Of a stretch of DNA of 12,235 bases, positions 8,696 to 12,235 are shown piece after piece (positions within the stretch are counted from its first letter, which is position 1; the number at the start of each line of letters is the position of its first letter). The DNA is from Pseudomonadota bacterium. GTDB lineage: Bacteria > CALINM01. The position numbers and the translations under genes were made by a program. The notes under the pieces were generated by a model. That model had not been told where the DNA came from. It ran no database searches and saw nothing but the letters and a program-made list of their open reading frames with translations. The DNA lies in the NCBI GenBank assembly GCA_026415985.1, contig JAOAGA010000055.1:1-12235 (forward strand), in the 5' to 3' direction.

Positions 8696-9747
8696 TCTCT
8701 TTAAGGAAAGAGATTTATAACACTACCTATTTACATCCTAAAAAAAATTTCGAGAAAACAGATGTATTTGCAGAAATGAGATATGACCCTCTAACAGGCC
8801 ATAGAGTAAGGGTGTATGGAATAGAATGGAGAACGAAAAAGGTTGATTTTTATCAGCTTGGTGAAAAAAGTAGGCATAGGTGTCCTTTCTGTGAAGGCGT
8901 CTTGGAAAAAATGGTGGCCAGGTTCCCGAAAGATTTTGTAGAAAAAGGCTATTTTGAAAAGGGACAAAGCATATTAATACCTAATATCCTTCCCTATGCA
9001 GAAAATGCGGGAGTTGTAGTTTTAACCAGGAATCATATTGTCCCCATGGGGAAGATGGAAGAAGAAACAATCTGTGACGGCATAAGTTTGATATTAGATT
9101 ATGCAAAAGAAGTATCCCTTTATAAAAAAAAAGAATATAACTTTGCCCACTTGCACTGGAATTACATGCCAACCTCTGGCGGATCCCTTATCCATCCCCA
9201 TATGCAGGTCTATGTTACAGATACACCATTAAATTATCACAGCAGAGTCCTTGAGAAAGCAAAAGATTTTAAAAAAGAGAAGGGTTTGGAATTTTTTTCC
9301 CAATACGTAAAAAAGGAAGAACAAGAAAAAGAAAGGTTTGTTTTCCGAAAGGGCAGGTGTGTTGTGTTAGCCCCCTTTGCAAGCAGAGGTATGCTTGGCG
9401 AGTTTCTTGTAATATTGGAAGATAGTTTCAACTATAAACAGATTTCTGATGATGACATAAAGGATTTAGGCAATATAATAAAAAAACTATCATTATTTTT
9501 TGAGGCGAAAGATATACCGGGTTTTAATTTAGCCCTTTTTTCTTCCCCATTAAACGAAGATATCATTCTGAATCATATAAGAGTTTATCCCCGTGTTTAC
9601 AGAGACATAGAGATTTTCGCCACAGATGTTGAAACTCCGACTCTTCTTTACGGAGAGTCCTTTTGCTTGGTATCACCGGAAAAAAATGCAGAAGACTTTA
9701 GAACTTTTTTGGAGACAGGTTGTGATAATTGGCAAGCTAAGGCATAA
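8692..9747 (+). CDS. GalT-family (HIT superfamily) nucleotidyltransferase
   Basis: This 351-aa protein resembles galactose-1-phosphate uridylyltransferase, which moves UMP between hexose phosphates through a uridylyl-histidine intermediate. Residues RYDPLTG (30-36) correspond to the N-terminal family motif. CPFC (64-67) is the first half of the zinc site, and H115 may be a further ligand. [14 protein letters not shown] (159-172) contains the H-P-H-x-Q active site; H170 would carry the nucleotide and Q172 stabilise it. A second HIT-like half follows from about 205. No galK, galE or glycogen gene is nearby, and relatives of this family also act as ADP-glucose phosphorylase or sulfate adenylyltransferase, so the substrate is uncertain. 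It starts with GTG overlapping the leuD stop (GTGA), with AAGGAG nine bases upstream, and its end overlaps the next gene by 26 bases. Confidence 0.85.
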   Translation: MISLRKEIYNTTYLHPKKNFEKTDVFAEMRYDPLTGHRVRVYGIEWRTKKVDFYQLGEKSRHRCPFCEGVLEKMVARFPKDFVEKGYFEKGQSILIPNILPYAENAGVVVLTRNHIVPMGKMEEETICDGISLILDYAKEVSLYKKKEYNFAHLHWNYMPTSGGSLIHPHMQVYVTDTPLNYHSRVLEKAKDFKKEKGLEFFSQYVKKEEQEKERFVFRKGRCVVLAPFASRGMLGEFLVILEDSFNYKQISDDDIKDLGNIIKKLSLFFEAKDIPGFNLALFSSPLNEDIILNHIRVYPRVYRDIEIFATDVETPTLLYGESFCLVSPEKNAEDFRTFLETGCDNWQAKA

Positions 9748-10126
9748 TGAAGACCTCCTTGATGAGTTAACAAGAATCGCAAAGGAAAAAGACATAAAAG
9801 AAGGAGCAGTTTTTGTAATAGGTGCCTTGAAGTCTGCTAAGTTAGGTTATTATGATCAGACATCAAAAAAATACAAAGAAATTAATTTACCCTATCCGCA
9901 GGAGATAGTATCAGGTATAGGTAATGTATCCGTAAAGAGTGGTGAAGTTTTCATCCACCTTCACCTTTCTCTGTCAGATAGCGACGGTAATCTTAAGGGT
10001 GGTCATCTGCTTAGGGGATGTAAAATTTTTGCCTGTGAATATATACTCATTCCTTCTAAAGGGCTTAAACTATCAAGAGAATATGATGAACAAACAGGGC
10101 TTTTTTTGCTAAAGGACATTCTATGA
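9722..10126 (+). CDS. PPC/DUF296 domain protein
   Basis: The 134-aa protein is almost entirely a PPC (plant and prokaryote conserved, DUF296) domain, a small trimer-forming fold. In plants it is attached to AT-hook DNA-binding proteins; its bacterial role is not established. The signature is FIHLHLSLSDSDGNLKGGHL, with H79, H81 and H95 as conserved histidines that may bind metal. GALKSAKLGYYD (34-45) is the other typical block. An open frame extends further upstream, to an ATG at 9626, but the domain needs only the part after the GTG at 9722. That GTG has GGAGA (9711-9715) six bases upstream, and the usual PPC N-terminus aligns there. The gene overlaps the GalT-like gene by 26 bases and the TetR gene by 4, so the three are probably made together. 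Direct DNA binding is not supported by an AT-hook here. Confidence 0.85.
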   Translation: MIIGKLRHNEDLLDELTRIAKEKDIKEGAVFVIGALKSAKLGYYDQTSKKYKEINLPYPQEIVSGIGNVSVKSGEVFIHLHLSLSDSDGNLKGGHLLRGCKIFACEYILIPSKGLKLSREYDEQTGLFLLKDIL

Positions 10127-10704
10127 GCAAAAGGAAAGTAATATCTAAGGAAGAATTAAAAAAAATAGGAGAAAAAATTTTTTCCGAAAACGGCTATTTT
10201 TTAACTAAGGTTTCAGATATTGTTAAAACTGCAGGTGTATCTCAGGGAACTTTTTATCTTAATTACGAAAGCAAAAAGGAACTTTTTATAGATATCTTAA
10301 AAGACTTTAGAGATTCCATAATTAAAATTGTCAATGATGAAAGACTAAAAAATCTTAACCCTGCAGATGCCCTCATCTTATCTCAAAAGCTTTTATTCAC
10401 CTTTTTTATGGAGAATAAGAGAACAACCTGTTTGGTTTACAGAGAAGGCTATGTAGAAAAGGACTTTTCAGAAATACTTGAAGAAATTCATAAACTATTA
10501 ACTGAGTCAAGAGCGGAGTATTTAAAGGAAATTTTTAAGGAAAAGCTCTCGCCTGCCGACAGAGAAATTCTTAGCTATATCCTGGGCGGAATTCTGAGAT
10601 CCCTTTTTATCTATTTTGAGAGAGATGATACAGATAAAGAGGTTTATGAAAAAAAGATAGATCAGATTATAGGTGGTTTCATAAGCTGTGTAGCAAACTC
10701 TTAA
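10123..10704 (+). CDS. TetR/AcrR-family transcriptional regulator
   Basis: This 193-aa protein has an N-terminal TetR helix-turn-helix: KVSDIVKTAGVSQGTFYLNY (29-48) matches the family's recognition helix pattern closely. The C-terminal region (about 60-193) is helical and is expected to bind an unknown ligand and to dimerise. It is usually a repressor in this family. The ATG overlaps the PPC stop in ATGA, with AAAGGA six bases upstream, so it is co-translated with the upstream gene. Its target cannot be read from the sequence; autoregulation of its own operon is a reasonable guess, but no palindromic operator was recognised just upstream. atpD follows after 16 bp. Confidence 0.93.
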   Translation: MSKRKVISKEELKKIGEKIFSENGYFLTKVSDIVKTAGVSQGTFYLNYESKKELFIDILKDFRDSIIKIVNDERLKNLNPADALILSQKLLFTFFMENKRTTCLVYREGYVEKDFSEILEEIHKLLTESRAEYLKEIFKEKLSPADREILSYILGGILRSLFIYFERDDTDKEVYEKKIDQIIGGFISCVANS

Positions 10705-10720
10705 TTTAAAAGCCAAAAAT

Positions 10721-11362
10721 ATGGATATTAAGCCCACAAGATCAAACCTGCTTCTTCTTAAAGAAAAAAAACAAACCTACACCAATATACTTTCTGTCTT
10801 AAAGGCAAGAAGATTAGCCCTTATAAAGGAGCTTTTGACAGAGATAGAACCATATCTGAAAACACAGGCAGAGATAAAAAAATTACTTAATGACGGATTG
10901 ATGAACTTTCAGCTAAGCAAATCAATAGATGGAATTGAATATTTGCTATCTCTAACAGATTTAAACAAAAGGGAGTTTCCTGTAACAATAATCAGCCAGA
11001 ATATCTATGGTCTGAAATACAAGGAAGTCAAGGTTTATGAAAGCATAATTCTTGAATATGACGAAAGAAAATATAATCCTTCCGTTAACTCTTCCTATCT
11101 TGAACTTTTTGAAAAAAAGATAGAGGAGGTTATAGAAGAAGCCATAAAACTTTCAAATTATGAAAACAAAATCAAGATTATTACCGACGAAATTATGAAA
11201 CTAAGCAAAAAGATAAAGGTTATAGAAGAAAGATTACTTCCTAAAACAGCAAAACAGATAAAGTATATAAATATCTATTTAGGTGAAAAGGAAAGGGAAA
11301 ATTATTTTAGATTGAAGCTATTTAAAAATAAAAAAACCCTGCCATTATCTGGCAGGGTCTAA
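10721..11362 (+). CDS. atpD: V/A-type ATP synthase subunit D
   Basis: Subunit D is the central-stalk rotor component that couples catalysis in the A3B3 head to the membrane ring in V/A-type ATPases. The N-terminus PTRSNLLLLKEK (5-16) and the C-terminal block RLLPKTAKQIKYINIYLGEKERENYFRLK, read across about 171-199, are characteristic. Long amphipathic helices at both ends (about 8-70 and 130-195) fit the antiparallel coiled coil. The 213-aa length is normal. None of the A, B, C, E, F, G, I or K subunit genes flank it: a TetR gene lies upstream and csp converges downstream. No clear Shine-Dalgarno precedes the ATG. Its last residues, TLPLSGRV, are encoded by the csp terminator hairpin. The symbol follows V-type usage and should not be confused with F-type AtpD (beta). 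Confidence 0.9.
   Translation: MDIKPTRSNLLLLKEKKQTYTNILSVLKARRLALIKELLTEIEPYLKTQAEIKKLLNDGLMNFQLSKSIDGIEYLLSLTDLNKREFPVTIISQNIYGLKYKEVKVYESIILEYDERKYNPSVNSSYLELFEKKIEEVIEEAIKLSNYENKIKIITDEIMKLSKKIKVIEERLLPKTAKQIKYINIYLGEKERENYFRLKLFKNKKTLPLSGRV
11325..11358 (-). terminator. Rho-independent terminator of the cold-shock gene
   Basis: A perfect 9-bp stem, ACCCTGCCA (11336-11344) and TGGCAGGGT (11350-11358), encloses a 5-base loop. Read on the minus strand it is followed by a T-rich tract (complement of 11325-11335, TTTTTTATTTT), the classical intrinsic terminator layout. It lies 24 bases past the csp stop. On the plus strand it is inside the last codons of atpD and has no T run, so it should terminate mainly in the csp direction. 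Confidence 0.92.
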
Positions 11363-11371
11363 GTTTCTGTG

Positions 11372-11396
11372 GTTAAAAAGCTTAACTCTTTTTAAC
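11372..11396. repeat. AT-rich inverted repeat at the end of csp
   Basis: GTTAAAAAG (11372-11380) and CTTTTTAAC (11388-11396) are exact reverse complements separated by seven bases. The repeat spans the csp stop codon. On either strand it could form an AT-rich hairpin next to the strong terminator. Its function, if any, is unknown; it may add to RNA stability or be chance in low-complexity sequence. Confidence 0.5.
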
Positions 11397-11582
11397 GTTA
11401 ACAGCCTGGGGACCTTTTGGACCATTTGAAATCTCAAAAGTAACAGCATCCCCTTCATTAAGGGTTTTGAACCCGTCTCCAACGATAGCGGAATAATGGA
11501 CAAAAACATCGGGACCATTATCCTGGGAGATAAAACCAAACCCCTTTTTCTCGTTGAACCACTTAACTTTTCCTACTGCCAT
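11382..11582 (-). CDS. CspA-family cold-shock protein
   Basis: This 66-aa protein is a single cold-shock domain that binds single-stranded RNA/DNA and acts as an RNA chaperone. The N-terminal [15 protein letters not shown] contains RNP1 (KGFGFI, 13-18), and VFVHY (26-30) is RNP2, with Tyr in the place often taken by Phe. The full length matches the family and no extra domain is present. GTAAAAGGAGG lies seven bases before the ATG, a strong ribosome binding site. The gene has its own promoter and terminator, so it is probably a single-gene transcript. Whether it is induced by cold, growth or stress cannot be told; the short leader lacks the long cspA-type 5' UTR. Confidence 0.97.
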   Translation of the reverse strand: MAVGKVKWFNEKKGFGFISQDNGPDVFVHYSAIVGDGFKTLNEGDAVTFEISNGPKGPQAVNVKKS

Positions 11583-11605
11583 TCTAAAATCCTCCTTTTA
11601 CTTCA

Positions 11606-11619
11606 GGGCTTATGCCCTA
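11606..11619 (-). promoter_or_regulatory. Short leader hairpin before csp ribosome binding site
   Basis: AGGGC and GCCCT (forward 11605-11609 and 11614-11618, loop TTAT) form a 5-bp GC-rich stem in the predicted csp leader, a few bases before the AAAGGAGG ribosome binding site. It could affect mRNA stability or ribosome access with temperature. Seen as an inverted repeat only; no function is shown. Confidence 0.4.
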
Positions 11620-11631
11620 TGATGCACTTTC

Positions 11632-11660
11632 AGTGTATGATTATTTTATCTGTTTGTCAA
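11632..11660 (-). promoter_or_regulatory. Promoter of the cold-shock gene
   Basis: On the minus strand a perfect TTGACA (forward 11655-11660) is followed after 17 bp by TACACT (forward 11632-11637), a 4/6 -10. Transcription would start near 11625, giving a leader of about 43 bases. The -10 overlaps the small palindrome CACT-GAA-AGTG, which could be an operator. This is the best promoter in the window. Confidence 0.7.
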
Positions 11661-11748
11661 TCAAATAATTTTTAAGCCCCCAAACAGGTGAAGAAACACT
11701 TAAGATTCTCTTAGAGATTATATATATTCTCCGCTGTCTTTTAAAAAA

Positions 11749-12235
11749 TTATTTGGGATGATAAATAAAAATCTCTTCTAAATTTCTAAACCTTTCATCA
11801 AGGTCAAGGCCATAGCCAACGACGAAGTAATTATCAATCTCAAAGCCTGCAAAGTCAGCCTTTAAATCATTCTGCCTTCGTCCCTTTTTATCAAGCAATG
11901 AGCAGATATATATCTCTTTTGCCCCCTTTTCAGTAAAAAAATCAACTATACGCTTTAATGTAATGCCTGTATCGATAATGTCTTCAACAATAAGGACTGT
12001 TTTATCTTTGACATCGGTTTGAGGCACTGTAATTATTTTTACATTTCCTGTGGTTTCAGTTCCTTCATAAGACTTTGCCTGAATAAAGTCGTATATAAAG
12101 GGCAGTCTGATTTTTTTCAATAAATCTGACATAAAAAAAAGAGAGCCTTTAAGAACACCAATGATAACGATCTCTTTTCCCGGAAAAAAGCTGTTAATCT
12201 TTTCTGCTAATTCCTCAATTTTTATCTCTATATCC
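11749..12235 (-). CDS. hpt: Hypoxanthine phosphoribosyltransferase (5' end cut by window edge)
   Basis: Hpt salvages hypoxanthine, and often guanine, by attaching it to PRPP to make IMP or GMP. About 161 residues are visible and the N-terminus lies beyond 12235. Reading continues in frame upstream of the Met at 12130-12132: the preceding residues are EIVIIGVLKGSLFF, in which LKGS is the pyrophosphate-binding loop of this family. The PRPP motif VLIVEDIIDTG is at about 11965-11997, and the C-terminal NYFVVGYGLDLDERFRNL is the typical HPRT ending. The Met at 12132 is therefore internal and should not be used as the start. The full protein is likely near 175-185 residues. It lies upstream of csp on the same strand with 166 bp between, which contain the csp promoter. 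Confidence 0.95.
   Translation of the reverse strand, partial: DIEIKIEELAEKINSFFPGKEIVIIGVLKGSLFFMSDLLKKIRLPFIYDFIQAKSYEGTETTGNVKIITVPQTDVKDKTVLIVEDIIDTGITLKRIVDFFTEKGAKEIYICSLLDKKGRRQNDLKADFAGFEIDNYFVVGYGLDLDERFRNLEEIFIYHPK

Noticed and set aside
11345-11539. Minus-strand 64-codon frame inside csp
   Set aside because: It is a shifted-frame shadow of the clear cold-shock gene and lacks family features and a ribosome binding site.
11701-11730. TATAAT (minus strand, forward 11717-11722) as a second csp promoter
   Set aside because: It lies in an AT-repeat stretch with only a very weak -35 (TTAAAA), and a better promoter is present nearer to csp.

Overview
The window looks like a chromosomal housekeeping segment from an AT-rich, probably Gram-negative bacterium. 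Coding is dense on both strands, with tight gene spacing and overlapping start/stop codons. Phosphatidylethanolamine-synthesis genes (psd, pssA) sit inside a branched-chain amino acid operon (ilvC, then leuA-leuC-leuD). From memory, ilvC-psd-pssA-leuA order occurs in Deltaproteobacteria-like and Nitrospirota-like lineages, but the lineage cannot be fixed from sequence alone. There is no sign of phage, transposon, CRISPR or other mobile DNA.

Left part (1-2676): a tRNA-Arg(CCG) abuts the stop codon of a convergent CsdA/DbpA-like DEAD-box RNA helicase. A 45-bp divergent gap with a symmetric -10 element separates the helicase from a 70-aa four-cysteine protein that seems to have no ribosome binding site. 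That small gene converges on a solitary, exported PstS-like binding protein with a TTG start and its own promoter.

Central operon (2940-11362, + strand): ten genes run in one direction. They are ilvC, psd, pssA, leuA, leuC, leuD, a GalT-type nucleotidyltransferase, a PPC/DUF296 protein, a TetR-family regulator and V/A-type ATPase subunit D. Most junctions overlap or lie within a few bases, which suggests translational coupling; the largest gaps are 37 bp before leuC and 16 bp before atpD. The first six genes make valine/isoleucine/leucine precursors and phosphatidylethanolamine. leuB and ilvBN are absent from the window, so the leucine pathway must be completed elsewhere. The last four genes have no obvious metabolic link to the first six; subunit D is notable because its usual ATPase partners are not beside it.

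Right part (11336-12235, - strand): a CspA-type cold-shock gene has a good TTGACA promoter and an intrinsic terminator whose hairpin doubles as the last codons of atpD. Upstream of it is hypoxanthine phosphoribosyltransferase, whose N-terminus runs off the window edge.

Most genes are recognisable families. The points worth a second look are the orphan ATPase D subunit, the GalT-PPC-TetR module in the place where leuB might be expected, the palindromic divergent promoter with its possibly leaderless zinc-ribbon gene, and the Tyr in the cofactor loop of IlvC. I did not find convincing evidence of a wholly new defence or mobile system.
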